A DNA stretch of 64,000 bases from Actinomyces slackii (GCF_900637295.1 NZ_LR134363.1:434001-498000), one strand, 5' to 3'; shown: positions 7,971 to 17,530, counted from the first letter of the stretch. Numbers and translations are program-made. Notes: generated from the sequence alone by a model not told the origin.

Positions 7971-10900
7971 ATGAACATCGACGATGCAGCTTCCCAGCCC
8001 CTGGACAAGGCCGCGGAGGGCTCGCGCCCCGAGAAGGATCCCACGCGGAGCGATCGTCCCGGTGCGGCGTCCACGTCCACATCCACGTCCAAGAGGCCCA
8101 GGAGGACGCGCAGAGGCTCCCGGCGCGGGTCCGCGGGCCGCGCCGGGAGCGGCTGGCGCGGCTACACCCCCGAGGAGCTGGCCTCCAGGGCCGAGTCGGT
8201 GCCGCCCATCGTCTACCCCGAGGAGCTCCCGGTCAGCGCTCGTCGGGAGGAGATCGCCGCTGCGATCCGCGACCACCAGGTGGTGATCGTCGCCGGGGAG
8301 ACCGGCTCGGGCAAGACCACCCAGCTGCCCAAGATCTGCCTGGAGCTCGGGCGCGGCCTCACCGGGATGATCGGGCACACCCAGCCACGGCGCATCGCGG
8401 CGCGCTCCGTCGCCGAGCGCATTGCCTCCGAGCTGGGCACGCCGATCGGCCGCCAGGGCGTGGTGGGCTATCAGGTGCGCTTCACCGAGGAGGTCGGCGC
8501 CTCCACCCTCATCAAGCTCATGACCGACGGCATCCTCCTGGCCGAGATCCAATCCGATCCGAGCCTGTCCCGCTACGACACGATCATCGTCGACGAGGCC
8601 CACGAGCGCAGTCTCAACATCGACTTCATCCTGGGCTATCTGGCCCGCCTCCTGCCCAGGCGCCCCGACCTCAAGGTCATCATCACCTCGGCCACCATCG
8701 ACTCCCAGCGCTTCGCCGAGCACTTCGGCGCCCACCGCGCCGGCGACTCCACCGAGCCCGCCCCGATCATCGAGGTCTCCGGGCGCACCTACCCCGTCGA
8801 GATCCGCTACCGCCCGCTCCAGCCGGATCCGCCGGCGCAGGCGCGGCTCGCCGACCCCGGCGGTCAGAGCCCACCGGAAGGCGCCTCAGCCCCAGCCCCG
8901 CCTGCCGCGCCGGGCGAGCTCACCGAGGCCGAGCTCGAGGCCCTGACCTCCCCGGACCCGGCCGTGCGCGCCGCCGCCCGAGCGCGCCGCGAGGCCCTGC
9001 GCGCCGGCTCACCAGGACCGTCGCCACAGTCGCCACAGTCGCCACAGCCTCCGTCGTCGTCCTCCTCATCGCGCGCAGCCACCGGGGGCCGCCAGGGCTC
9101 CCCCCTTCCTGAGGGCGCCGAGCCCACTGAGCCCCGGGACCAGGTCACCGGCATCCTGGAGGCCGTCGACGAGCTCATGGCCGAGCCCCACGGCGACATC
9201 CTCGTCTTCCTGGCCGGGGAGCGGGACATCCGCGACACCGAGGCGGCCCTCATCGACCACCTGGGCGCGCGCTACTCCCCCGATGGGCGCTCGAGCGCGC
9301 CGGGCGGCGTCGAGATCGTCCCGCTCTACTCGCGCCTGAGCGCGGCCGAGCAGCACCGGGTCTTCGAGGCCCACACGATGCGGCGCATCGTCCTGGCCAC
9401 CAACGTCGCCGAGACCTCCCTGACGGTGCCGGGGATCCGCTATGTCATCGACCCCGGGGTGGCCCGCATCTCCCGCTACTCCAACCGCACCAAGGTCCAG
9501 CGCCTGCCCATCGAGCCGGTCAGCCGCGCCAGCGCGGATCAGCGCGCCGGGCGCTGCGGGCGCGTGGCCGACGGCATCGCCATCCGCCTGTACTCGCAGG
9601 CGGACTTCGAGGCCCGCCCCCGCTACACCGAGCCGGAGATCCTGCGCACCTCCCTGGCCAGCGTCATCCTCCAGATGGCGGCCCTGGGCCTGGGGGCGGT
9701 GGGGGACTTCCCCTTCCTGGACGCCCCCGACTCCCGGCAGGTGCGCTCGGGCCTCCAGCTCCTCACCGAGATCGGGGCGATCGAGCCCGAGGCCGCCCGC
9801 CCCCGCTCCGGCGGGCCGCGGCTGACCGACATCGGCCGCCGTCTGGCGCGCCTGCCCATCGACCCGCGCCTGGGCCGCATGCTGCTGGAGGCCGGGGAGC
9901 TGGGCTGCGCCGGGGAGGTCCTGGTCATCGTGGCGGCCCTGTCCATCCAGGACGTCCGCGAGCGCCCGGCCGATCGGCAGGAGGCCTCCGATGCCATGCA
10001 CCGCCGTTTCGCCGACCCCACCAGCGACTTCCTGACCTACCTCAACCTGTGGCGCTACCTGCGCACCCAGAGCCGCGAGCTGTCCGGCTCGGCCTTCCGC
10101 CGCATGTGCCGCGCCGAGTTCCTCCACTACCTGCGCGTGCGCGAGTGGCAGGACGTCCACACCCAGCTGCGGCAGATGTCCCGGCAGCTGGGCCTGAGCG
10201 CCGCCCCTGTCGAGCTGCCCACGGCCCGCTCCATCCGCGCCGCCACCCAGGCGCTGGAACCCGGCTCCCACGCCGCGCAGATCGCCCATGGAGGCGTGGC
10301 CGCCGCCGTGGTCGCCCTGGGCAGGAGCGCGGACACCCCCGACGCCGACGCCATCCACCGCAGCCTCCTGCTGGGCCTGCTGTCCAATGTGGGCACCTGG
10401 GATGAGCGGCGGCGCGAGTACGCCGGGGCCCGCGGCACGCGCTTCGCCATCTGGCCGGGCTCGGGCCTGCGCCGCAAGACCTATGACTGGGTGATGAGCG
10501 CCGAGCTGGTCGAGACCTCTCGGCTCTTCGCCCGCACGGTGGCCAAGGTGGACTCGCGATGGATCGAGGAGGCGGCTGAGCGGGCGGGCCTGGCCCGCCG
10601 GGTCTACGGCGAGCCCTACTGGTCGGTTCGCCATGGCGCCGCCATGGTCCACGAGAAGGTCCTCCTCTACGGCATGACCCTGGCCGCCGATCGCCCCGTC
10701 CCCCTGTCCGCGGTGGGCACGCAGGCCGCCCGCGACGTTGCCCGTGAGATGTTCCTGCGCAAGGGCCTCATCGAGGGCGGGTGGCATGCGCGCCACGCCT
10801 TCGTCGAGCGCAACCGGGAGCTGGTCGAGGAGCTGGGGGATGTGGAGCGCCGTCGCCGCGAGCACGGGCTCCTGGCCGATGACGCTGCGCTCTTCGACTT

Positions 10901-12851
10901 CTACGACGACCGCGTCCCCGAGGAGGTGACCTCGGCGGCCGCCTTCGACGCCTGGTGGAAGGATGCCCGGCGCTCCAGCCCGGACCTGCTGGACTTCACC
11001 CGCGAGCTGCTGCTGCCCGGCGGGGATGACACCTCCGGCTTCCCCGACACCTGGGTCCAGGCCGACCTGACCCTGCCCCTGGACTACGTCTTCGAGCCGG
11101 GCCACCGGGACGACGGCGTCGCCGTGCGCATCCCCGTGGAGGTCCTGGGCCGCCTGGAGCCGGAGGGCTTCGACTGGCTGGTGCCCGGACTGCGCCCCGA
11201 GCTGTGCGTGGCCACCATCCGGGCGCTGCCCAAGCGGGTGCGCCGCCAGCTGGTGCCCGCCCCCGATGTGGGCGCTCAGATCTGGCAGGCGCTGGCCGAG
11301 GGCTACCCGACGCCGTCGGGGGCCAGTGCCCCGGCCGTCTCCTTCCAGGAGGCCTTCTGCCAGGTGGTGCGGCGCCTGCGGGAGGTGGAGATCAGCGGGG
11401 AGGACTGGGATGAGGCCGCCGAGCGGCTTCCGGACCACCTGCGCATGGCCTTCGTCAGCATCGACGCTCAGGGGCGGGCGCTGGGGCGCTCCAAGGATCT
11501 GGTGGAGCTTCAGCGCCGGTTGTCGGGCAGCACCCAGGACGCGGTGCGCTCAGCGGTTCGCGGCGCCCTGGCCCAGGCGATGGCCGAGGCGGTGGAGCAG
11601 GCCGGTGGCGCCCGGGCGGGCGGCGGCTCACTCAGCGACTCACTCAGCGGCGCCCGGGCGGGCGGCGGCTCGGGGCGCGGCGGGAAGGGGCGGCGCGGTC
11701 GGCCGAGGGCCGGCGGTGATCCCGGCTCGAAGGCCGGCGGAGCCGGCGGCGCGCCGGGCACCGAGAGCGGCGGCCAGAGCACTCCGGCGGTCCAGGATGG
11801 GGCGATCCGCGCGGGGATGGCGGAGCGCGAGGCCCTGGAGGACTGGCCCTCGGGCATCCCGGGGCTGGAGGAGCCGGAGGCCTCGACCATCCCGGCCACG
11901 GTGGAGTCCACGGGGGCGGCGGGCTTCGTGGTGCGCGGCTACCCGGCGCTGGTGGCCGCCGGTGGCGCGGCGCGGCTGCGGACCAGCGCTGGGGACCCGG
12001 CCCATCGCGCGGGTCGAGCGCAGGCGGGTGGGGGCCGGGCCTCCCAGACTCCCTCGCCCAGCGCCGATCTGGTGATCCTGCCCGACGCCGTCGACCAGCA
12101 GCGGGAGCACCCCGCCGGCGTCACGGCCCTGGCCCTGGCGCGCACGGCCCTGCCCGTGGGGAGGGTGACCAGCCGCTGGAGCGGGCAGGAGTCCCTGACG
12201 CTGGCCGCCTCCCCGTACCGCAGCACCGAGGCCCTGGTGGCCGACCTCCAGCTGGCGGCCGCCCGGGCCGTGGCCGGCGGATGGGCGAGGCGGACCGGGT
12301 GGCTGCTGGCCGAGGTGCGCCGTCGGGAGGTCTTCGCCGAGCTGGTGGCCGCCATGCGCGAGGAGCTGGAGGACGAGGTCCACCGGATCGCGCAGATCGT
12401 GGTGCGCACGCTCTCAGCCCAGCGGGAGGTGGATCGAGTCGTGGGGGCGCACTCCTCCCTGAGCCTTCTCACCACGCTGCAGGAGGTGCGCGAGCACGCC
12501 GCCGAGCTGGTCTTCGACGGCTTCATCACCGCCACGCCCGCCGATCGCCTGGTGCATCTGCCCCGCTACCTCAAGGCGCTGGCCCTGCGGGTGGACAGGG
12601 CCGCCTCATCGCCCTCGGCCGCCTCCCAGGACGCCGCCCTGTCCTACCAGGTGGGCGAGGCGCTGGCCGTGGTGGACAGGGCCCGGGCCCGCGCCGCCGG
12701 GCTGCCCCCGGACGCGCGGCGCGAGGCGGCGCTGGATGAGGCGCGCTGGATGGTCGAGGAGCTGCGCGTCAGCCTGTTCGCCCAGACCCTGGGCACCTCC
12801 CAGAAGGTCAGTCCCCAGCGCATCACCAAGCTCGCCGCCTCCATCGCCTGA
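7971..12851 (+). CDS. hrpA: HrpA-type DEAH-box ATP-dependent RNA helicase
   Basis: The product of about 1626 residues has an N-terminal basic low-complexity tail, then a DEAH helicase core: Walker A GETGSGKT at about 109-116, the DEAH box (IIVDEAHE) at about 208, TSAT, and motif VI QRAGRCGR. HA2 and OB-fold regions follow, and then the long C-terminal DUF3418-type region of HrpA. Two insertions stand out: a Pro/Ser/Gln-rich linker of over 100 residues between the two RecA-like domains, and a Gly-rich stretch with duplicated ARAGGGS near residue 1210. It probably unwinds or remodels RNA during mRNA processing. The frame is open from an ATG at 7839; I chose 7971, where a GGGGGA lies upstream, but the start is uncertain. 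Confidence 0.92.
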   Translation: MNIDDAASQPLDKAAEGSRPEKDPTRSDRPGAASTSTSTSKRPRRTRRGSRRGSAGRAGSGWRGYTPEELASRAESVPPIVYPEELPVSARREEIAAAIRDHQVVIVAGETGSGKTTQLPKICLELGRGLTGMIGHTQPRRIAARSVAERIASELGTPIGRQGVVGYQVRFTEEVGASTLIKLMTDGILLAEIQSDPSLSRYDTIIVDEAHERSLNIDFILGYLARLLPRRPDLKVIITSATIDSQRFAEHFGAHRAGDSTEPAPIIEVSGRTYPVEIRYRPLQPDPPAQARLADPGGQSPPEGASAPAPPAAPGELTEAELEALTSPDPAVRAAARARREALRAGSPGPSPQSPQSPQPPSSSSSSRAATGGRQGSPLPEGAEPTEPRDQVTGILEAVDELMAEPHGDILVFLAGERDIRDTEAALIDHLGARYSPDGRSSAPGGVEIVPLYSRLSAAEQHRVFEAHTMRRIVLATNVAETSLTVPGIRYVIDPGVARISRYSNRTKVQRLPIEPVSRASADQRAGRCGRVADGIAIRLYSQADFEARPRYTEPEILRTSLASVILQMAALGLGAVGDFPFLDAPDSRQVRSGLQLLTEIGAIEPEAARPRSGGPRLTDIGRRLARLPIDPRLGRMLLEAGELGCAGEVLVIVAALSIQDVRERPADRQEASDAMHRRFADPTSDFLTYLNLWRYLRTQSRELSGSAFRRMCRAEFLHYLRVREWQDVHTQLRQMSRQLGLSAAPVELPTARSIRAATQALEPGSHAAQIAHGGVAAAVVALGRSADTPDADAIHRSLLLGLLSNVGTWDERRREYAGARGTRFAIWPGSGLRRKTYDWVMSAELVETSRLFARTVAKVDSRWIEEAAERAGLARRVYGEPYWSVRHGAAMVHEKVLLYGMTLAADRPVPLSAVGTQAARDVAREMFLRKGLIEGGWHARHAFVERNRELVEELGDVERRRREHGLLADDAALFDFYDDRVPEEVTSAAAFDAWWKDARRSSPDLLDFTRELLLPGGDDTSGFPDTWVQADLTLPLDYVFEPGHRDDGVAVRIPVEVLGRLEPEGFDWLVPGLRPELCVATIRALPKRVRRQLVPAPDVGAQIWQALAEGYPTPSGASAPAVSFQEAFCQVVRRLREVEISGEDWDEAAERLPDHLRMAFVSIDAQGRALGRSKDLVELQRRLSGSTQDAVRSAVRGALAQAMAEAVEQAGGARAGGGSLSDSLSGARAGGGSGRGGKGRRGRPRAGGDPGSKAGGAGGAPGTESGGQSTPAVQDGAIRAGMAEREALEDWPSGIPGLEEPEASTIPATVESTGAAGFVVRGYPALVAAGGAARLRTSAGDPAHRAGRAQAGGGRASQTPSPSADLVILPDAVDQQREHPAGVTALALARTALPVGRVTSRWSGQESLTLAASPYRSTEALVADLQLAAARAVAGGWARRTGWLLAEVRRREVFAELVAAMREELEDEVHRIAQIVVRTLSAQREVDRVVGAHSSLSLLTTLQEVREHAAELVFDGFITATPADRLVHLPRYLKALALRVDRAASSPSAASQDAALSYQVGEALAVVDRARARAAGLPPDARREAALDEARWMVEELRVSLFAQTLGTSQKVSPQRITKLAASIA

Positions 12852-13000
12852 GCCCCGCGCCGGAGGGCCGCGCGCCCGCGGCCAAGCCCGGGCCCGGACC
12901 GCTGTCGATGATCACGATCCGACAGTCATCGCGGTGGCCGGCGCATCAGTCCGGTAACGCTTCGCCGCCTCCAGGAGGGGCCTCCGCAGGGCGGTGCTTC

Positions 13001-13036
13001 AATTCTCGTGGGCGTCGCCCCTTCCCCACGAGAATT
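13001..13036. promoter_or_regulatory. Perfect 12-bp inverted repeat in the leader of the excalibur lipoprotein gene
   Basis: AATTCTCGTGGG (13001-13012) and CCCACGAGAATT (13025-13036) are perfect inverted copies with a 12-base loop. They end 17 bases before the start codon of the following gene. This could be an operator, a 5' UTR hairpin, or the terminator of hrpA; no T-run follows. Confidence 0.5.
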
Positions 13037-13053
13037 CACCGCTGAGGTATCCC

Positions 13054-13596
13054 ATGTCAGCAACAGCCAGTACGACGTCGATCTTCTCCCTGCTCCTGGA
13101 GCGCCGAGCCAGACCCGCCTGCCTCGCGCTCATCCTGCTGCTCACCGCGGCGCTCACCACGGCCTGCTCGCCCAGCAGCACCGCCGGTCCCCCGTCCTCC
13201 CCCACTCCCACGACCACCGAGGAGGCGCTGGCCGCATTCGTCGCCCCGCCTCCCGCCACGCCCACGACCAAGGCGCCAGTGGAACCCACAGTCGAACCGG
13301 AGGCCGTCGAGGTCACGCCGGAGCCGACCCTGCCCGAGCCGACCCAGCCAGTCGAGCCGCCCGTCGTCGAGCCGGAGCCGGCCCAGCCCGAGCCCGAGGT
13401 CGATCCCCCGGCCCCCGTCGCGCAGGAGCCCGCCCAGCCCGAGGTCGAGGACCAGCCCGCCCCGGCCGAGGCGCCCGCCTTCTTCCGGAACTGCGCCGAG
13501 GCCCATGCCGCAGGGGTCACGCCGCTCCATGTGGACGATCCGGGCTACTCCCGCAAGCTGGACCGCGACGGCGACGGCATCGCCTGCGAGAAGTAG
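13054..13596 (+). CDS. Excalibur-domain lipoprotein
   Basis: A 180-residue secreted lipoprotein: hydrophobic segment CLALILLLTAALTTAC with lipobox Cys at about 38. A Pro/Glu/Val-rich spacer (TPEPTLPEP, PVEPPVVEPE) follows to about residue 135. The C-terminal excalibur motif is FFRNCAEAHAAGVTPL ... LDRDGDGIACE, a small calcium-binding fold seen in actinobacterial and firmicute surface proteins. The Asp residues of DRDGDG are the expected calcium ligands. The ATG at 13054 was chosen because GAGG lies six bases upstream and a normal signal peptide results; the frame is open from 12994. The role is probably at the cell envelope; no enzymatic domain is present. Confidence 0.85.
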   Translation: MSATASTTSIFSLLLERRARPACLALILLLTAALTTACSPSSTAGPPSSPTPTTTEEALAAFVAPPPATPTTKAPVEPTVEPEAVEVTPEPTLPEPTQPVEPPVVEPEPAQPEPEVDPPAPVAQEPAQPEVEDQPAPAEAPAFFRNCAEAHAAGVTPLHVDDPGYSRKLDRDGDGIACEK

Positions 13597-13729
13597 CCCC
13601 GATCCGGGCCAGCGCCGCTGACCCTCAAGCGGCCTTCGCGCCCCTCCAGTGCGGATCATGCCGTGGTCGACGCCCGATCCGCGCCGGAGGGCCGCGCGCC
13701 GCGTCGGGCCCACATGCCACCGCGGACCG

Positions 13730-15256
13730 CTACAGCAGGGCGGACATGAGGCGGCAGACGTTGTCGATGTAGCGCCGGTACCAGGGCTCGGCAGCCCACT
13801 CCTCGGCGGTCAGCTCGGTGGACACGGCCCGGTAGTCGGCGTCGTTGAGGCGCAGCAGGTCATCGAGATCACCGCCGAAGGCCAGCAGCATCACCTCGTA
13901 GTTCAGGGCGAAGGAGCGGAAATCCATATTGGAGGATCCGATGACCCCGGTCTCATCATCGACCGTCATGTACTTGGAGTGCAGGACCGTCGGGGCCGGA
14001 TAGCGGTAAATGCGCACCCCGGCAGCCAGAAGAGTGCTGTAGTACGAGCGCTGGGCGTGATTGACGATGAACTGGTCGGACTCCTTGCCCACGAAGAGCT
14101 CGACCTCCACCCCCCGATACGCCGCGGACGTCATGGCGGCCAGCAGCGCCTCGTCAGGAATGAAATACGGGCTGGTAATGGACACCCGATGCTTGGCCCC
14201 ATGAATAAGCGCCAGGAACATGCGCAGATTGGGCTGCGTGGGATAGCCGGGCCCTGAGGGCACGAGCTGCATCGCATTGACCACCGCCCCCGGCCTGCCG
14301 GGCCTGGGCGCCGCCGTCCCCACAGCCACCCCGGCCAGGCCCGAGCCCTCGGGCATGGTCTCGGCAGGCTCGCGCAGGCCCAGCTCCAGCGCCTCAAGCT
14401 GCTCACCGGACTCGAAGTACCAGTCCATGGCGAAGACCGCCTGAGCCTCCACGACGATCTCCCCGGTCACCTCCACCGACAGATCCTCCCACCGGCGCCC
14501 CGCCCACAGATTGCGGCGCACACGGTAGGAGGGGTCGATGATGTTGTGGCTGCCGATGAAGGCGCGCTCGCCGTCGACCACCAGAATCTTGCGGTGATTG
14601 CGCAGGTCAGGGCGGCGCCAGCGGCGCTTGTGGGGCAGCAGCGGCATCATGAGCCGCCAGCGGATCCCCGCGGCCGTCAGCCTCTCGCCCAGGCGCTTCC
14701 ACCCGGGGTACTTGCGACTGCCCAGATGGTCCAGGAGGAGCCGCACGGTCACCCCGCGGGCGGCGGCGCGCTCCAGGGCGGAGAAGAAGACGTCGGTGAC
14801 CTCGTCCCAGCTCATGATGTAGAACTCCACGTGAACGTGGTCCGTGGCCCGGTCGATGGCCTTGGCCATCCGGGCGTAGGTGGTGGAGGCCACCGCGTGC
14901 ACGCCCACGACCTCGCCGGTCACGCACGGCAGGCCGGTCAGCTCCCGGTTCATGCGCAGCACACCGGCCAGAGCATCCGAGGGCTCGGCGCCCTGGGGGA
15001 CGTCGGGCATGGACTGGGTGTACTCCAGGGTGATCTCGTTGATCGTGTTCTGCTGCTGCAGGCGCTTGCCATGCACCCAGGGACTGCCGATGAGCAGGTA
15101 GAGGGGGAAGCCGACCACGGGCAGCAGGATGATGAGCAGCAGCCACGCCGAGGAGGAGGAGGGGCGACGGTTCTCCGGCACCATGCCCAGCGCTGCGATC
15201 TTGATGAGGTTCTCGATGACAAACCAGGCGGTTGCCAGAAGGGGAGGCAGCGTCAT
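13730..15256 (-). CDS. cls: Cardiolipin synthase (phospholipase D family)
   Basis: The 508-residue product has two N-terminal membrane helices (about 5-25 and 36-57), as in bacterial Cls. Two HKD phospholipase-D motifs follow: HRKILVVDGERAFIGS with His at about 221 and HSKYMTVDDETGVIGSSN with His at about 426. Length and layout match cardiolipin synthases, which condense two phosphatidylglycerols (or PG and CDP-DAG) at the membrane. An internal Pro/Gly-rich segment near residue 320 looks like a linker. It is transcribed alone and faces the excalibur gene tail to tail. Confidence 0.93.
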   Translation of the reverse strand: MTLPPLLATAWFVIENLIKIAALGMVPENRRPSSSSAWLLLIILLPVVGFPLYLLIGSPWVHGKRLQQQNTINEITLEYTQSMPDVPQGAEPSDALAGVLRMNRELTGLPCVTGEVVGVHAVASTTYARMAKAIDRATDHVHVEFYIMSWDEVTDVFFSALERAAARGVTVRLLLDHLGSRKYPGWKRLGERLTAAGIRWRLMMPLLPHKRRWRRPDLRNHRKILVVDGERAFIGSHNIIDPSYRVRRNLWAGRRWEDLSVEVTGEIVVEAQAVFAMDWYFESGEQLEALELGLREPAETMPEGSGLAGVAVGTAAPRPGRPGAVVNAMQLVPSGPGYPTQPNLRMFLALIHGAKHRVSITSPYFIPDEALLAAMTSAAYRGVEVELFVGKESDQFIVNHAQRSYYSTLLAAGVRIYRYPAPTVLHSKYMTVDDETGVIGSSNMDFRSFALNYEVMLLAFGGDLDDLLRLNDADYRAVSTELTAEEWAAEPWYRRYIDNVCRLMSALL

Positions 15257-15342
15257 GCTCGCATGATGACACGCTCAGGAGCGGTCCTGCGGATGCGCCC
15301 GGGGCGTGGCCCGCATGGATGCGAGCCACGGCCCCAGGCGCG

Positions 15343-15386
15343 GCGAAGGCCCGCCCCGGTAGGATCCACCGGGCCGGGCCCTTCGC
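15343..15386. other. GC-rich inverted repeat upstream of cls
   Basis: GCGAAGG (15343-15349) pairs with CCTTCGC (15380-15386) and encloses further complementary bases around AGGATC. It lies about 90 bases upstream of the cls start. It could be a leader hairpin of cls or the end of an unseen transcript. Confidence 0.35.
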
Positions 15387-15571
15387 ATCGAGGTCGCTTG
15401 CCGGTTCCCATTCGGAAGCGGGTCCTCCTTCACTGGGGCGCCCGAGCACATTCCCTTGGCTGTGGCTCGGACTCGGTCCCAACCGGTCAGCAGTACTCCC
15501 CAGTACCTCGCGGTCGCTCCCGTCCAGCGGTGAGTAGAACTCTGCCGACGAACCCTGAAAGAAACCTTAAA

Positions 15572-15670
15572 ATATCGCTGAGAGGAACCTGGAAAAACCG
15601 CATCGAATCGGTGACGCCAGGCAACGGAATGATAACACCCGACCACGATTTGGCGGCCTCCCACAGATAT
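15572..15670 (+). ncRNA. Candidate structured RNA in an AT-richer gap
   Basis: The 626-base gap 15257-15882 is clearly more AT-rich from about 15530 to 15790. On the plus strand ATATC (15572-15576) can pair with GATAT (15666-15670). Inside, CCTGG-AAAA-ACCG (15588-15600) pairs with CGGT-GACG-CCAGG (15609-15621) around an 8-base loop. The GGAACC..GG..ACC..GGTGA order faintly recalls the c-di-AMP (ydaO) riboswitch, but the conserved 3' part of that class is missing. Downstream, an SD-like AGGAG precedes an ATG at 15785 that opens a short frame (to about 15928) into the next gene's 3' end. A decayed riboswitch-gene leader is possible, not shown. Confidence 0.3.
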
Positions 15671-15853
15671 CCGGCCACGGGCTGTGCATATCGACAGCGT
15701 CTCCCTGGATAACGAAATGGTTAAGATTTCCCGTGCGTCTCGTGAAAACTGCCGTCATATACGCCCACAGACGCACAGGAGCGCATGAGCAAGTTCACCT
15801 CTCGATGCCCTCAACGACCACTCTGGCCTCAGCCTCGCCCCACCCTGCGGGGC

Positions 15854-15875
15854 GTGCGGGACTTCAGCCCCGCAC
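15854..15875 (-). terminator. Terminator-like hairpin after the wall-associated exoprotein gene
   Basis: GTGCGGG and CCCGCAC form a 7-bp stem with an 8-base loop, directly after the stop codon (15883) of the minus-strand gene. A neighbouring GC-rich inverted repeat (about 15838-15853) may extend it. Confidence 0.5.
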
Positions 15876-15882
15876 GGCGCGG

Positions 15883-16872
15883 TCACGACGCCCGAGAGGG
15901 CGCCGGATCGCCAAAGAAAGTCTGGAAATAGCCGTAGAAATTCCAATTTCCCCAGGCCGTGCAGGCATCCCCGCCCTCAGCCGCAGCCTCGTTGGGCTGG
16001 AAGGGGGTGTAGTTGTACAGGCCGGCCGTGGCCTGGTTGGTCACGGTCAGCTCGGAGCCGCCGCACTGAGCCTGCGGGGCGTAGGCCACCCGCGTGGGAA
16101 CCTGGGCGACGACGTCGTACTCCCCGGGCTCCTGTCGGTAGCGCTGGAACTGGGAGGCGGCGCCGTAGAGCTGGTTGGGGAAGCCCGCCCACTGCGGATC
16201 GCACTCAGTGCCATCCGGGCAGGCGTAGCCGGCCGCGGCCTCGTAGTCGCGCGCGGTCAGGGCCTCACCGGAGGCGGTCAGCAGTCCTTGCTCCTTGTGG
16301 ATCAGCACCAGCAGCACCTGCGGGTTGATGCCGCAGGCCTGCGACACCGCCCAGATCACCTCGGCGGCGCTGATGCCGGCTGCCTGCTCGAGCTCCTTGG
16401 CGCAGTAGGCGGTGGCCTCGTGGGCCTCGACGTCGAACACCGCCTGCGCCAGGCAGGGCGTGCCATCGAGACCGGGCATGCACCCATTGTTGACCCGGGA
16501 CACGAAGTCCCGAACCTCCGCCAGCGTCATGGCCTGGGAGTTGTAGAAGACCTCATCGTCGATGAGGGTGGCAGCGGTGAAGCCGCTCGGGTCGGGCACC
16601 ACCGGATCAGGCTCGGTGTGGGTCCCCGTCGTGCTCTGCGCCGCCCCGCCTCCCCCCAGGCGCAGGATGAGCAGGCCGATGAGGATGGTGACCAGGAAGG
16701 CGACCAGAACGATGGCCAGGGGGTGGCGCAGCAGTCCGCGGGCGCCGCGGCGCGCGGGTCGGCGGCCTGCCGGACGAGCACCGCCGGGGTGGGCCCGGCG
16801 CGAGGGGCCGGGCCCCCGGGGGCTGCGTCTGGGCCGCGGGCGGGGGCTGGAGGGAGGGGGCATCGCCGTCAT
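15883..16872 (-). CDS. Membrane-anchored wall-associated exoprotein (lysozyme-fold/hemagglutinin-like)
   Basis: The N-terminus is basic and Pro/Arg-rich (about 45 residues). One membrane helix follows (LAIVLVAFLVTILIGLLILRL), so the rest is outside the cell. The ectodomain has a Cys-containing module (NNGCMPGLDGTPCL), a helical region INPQVLLVLIHKEQGLLTA, and a C-terminal YNYTPFQPNEAA ... WNFYGYFQTFFGDP signature. These motifs are shared with actinobacterial proteins often labelled hemagglutinin or cell-wall hydrolase; the KEQGL helix resembles a lysozyme-like glutamate region. Peptidoglycan binding or cleavage is therefore likely but inferred. The start is uncertain: a TTG at 16884 and an ATG at 16863 are alternatives. 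Confidence 0.75.
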   Translation of the reverse strand: MTAMPPPSSPRPRPRRSPRGPGPSRRAHPGGARPAGRRPARRGARGLLRHPLAIVLVAFLVTILIGLLILRLGGGGAAQSTTGTHTEPDPVVPDPSGFTAATLIDDEVFYNSQAMTLAEVRDFVSRVNNGCMPGLDGTPCLAQAVFDVEAHEATAYCAKELEQAAGISAAEVIWAVSQACGINPQVLLVLIHKEQGLLTASGEALTARDYEAAAGYACPDGTECDPQWAGFPNQLYGAASQFQRYRQEPGEYDVVAQVPTRVAYAPQAQCGGSELTVTNQATAGLYNYTPFQPNEAAAEGGDACTAWGNWNFYGYFQTFFGDPAPSRAS

Positions 16873-16982
16873 GGTTTCATACAAATGCGGCCGTTCACTG
16901 AAAAACGCCGAGAAGATGGGCCGGTGCCCTGCGTCTTGGGACCCATGTCTTGGGACCGAGCCGCTGGCGATACGCTGAGCCC

Positions 16983-17510
16983 GTGCACCTTCCTGACGCC
17001 TTGGCCCTGGCCCGTGCCCTCATGGAGGAGCACGGCGTCGGGGACTGGGAGCTGGCCCTGGACCGCGCCCGACGGCGCGCCGGACTGACCGATCATGGGC
17101 GTCGTCGGATCACACTGAGCCGCCAGCTCATGGGCCTGTACTCCCCCGATGAGGTCCGCGAGACCATCCTGCATGAGATCGCCCACGCCCGTGTGGGCGC
17201 CCAGCACGGCCATGACGAGGTCTGGGAGGCCGAGGCGCGCCGCCTGGGATCCAGCGGCCGGCGGCTGGTGGGCCCCCACGCGCCCCGGCTGCGGGGACGG
17301 TGGGTGGGGACCTGCCCGGCGGGGCACGAGATCGACCGGATGCGCCGCCCCTCCGTGCCGGTGTCCTGCGCCCGCTGCGCCCGCCGCTTCAGCCTGGCGC
17401 ACCTGCTGTCCTGGAGCCTGGACGGCGATCCCGTCCCTGAGGCCCGGATGAGCCCCGCCTACCGTGCGGCTCTGGCCAGGGCCCGCAGCCGCGCGGGCGG
17501 CCCTTCCTGA
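16983..17510 (+). CDS. SprT-like zinc metalloprotein
   Basis: A 175-residue protein beginning (GTG) HLPDALALARALMEEHGVGD. It carries HExxH in ILHEIAHARVG, a downstream His (GHDEVW), and two CxxC-like pairs (CPAGHEIDR, CARCARRF), as in SprT domain proteins. SprT/Spartan-type domains are zinc peptidases linked to DNA-protein crosslink repair in eukaryotes; bacterial members are poorly characterised. A TACGCT close to the GTG may be a -10 element, so the mRNA may have a very short leader. It diverges from the wall-protein gene and converges with the small membrane gene after it. Confidence 0.85.
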   Translation: MHLPDALALARALMEEHGVGDWELALDRARRRAGLTDHGRRRITLSRQLMGLYSPDEVRETILHEIAHARVGAQHGHDEVWEAEARRLGSSGRRLVGPHAPRLRGRWVGTCPAGHEIDRMRRPSVPVSCARCARRFSLAHLLSWSLDGDPVPEARMSPAYRAALARARSRAGGPS

Positions 17511-17530
17511 GGCGCCCCGGCTCGAGGCCA

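Noticed and set aside
9066..11438. 790-residue open frame antisense to hrpA
   Set aside because: A GC-content shadow: Gly/Ala/Arg/His/Asp-rich composition without motifs, opposite a well-supported helicase.
15572..15670. c-di-AMP (ydaO), TPP or SAM-I riboswitch
   Set aside because: Short motif resemblances exist, but the conserved 3' portion of ydaO, the full TPP core and the SAM-I kink-turn region are not all present, so no class can be assigned.
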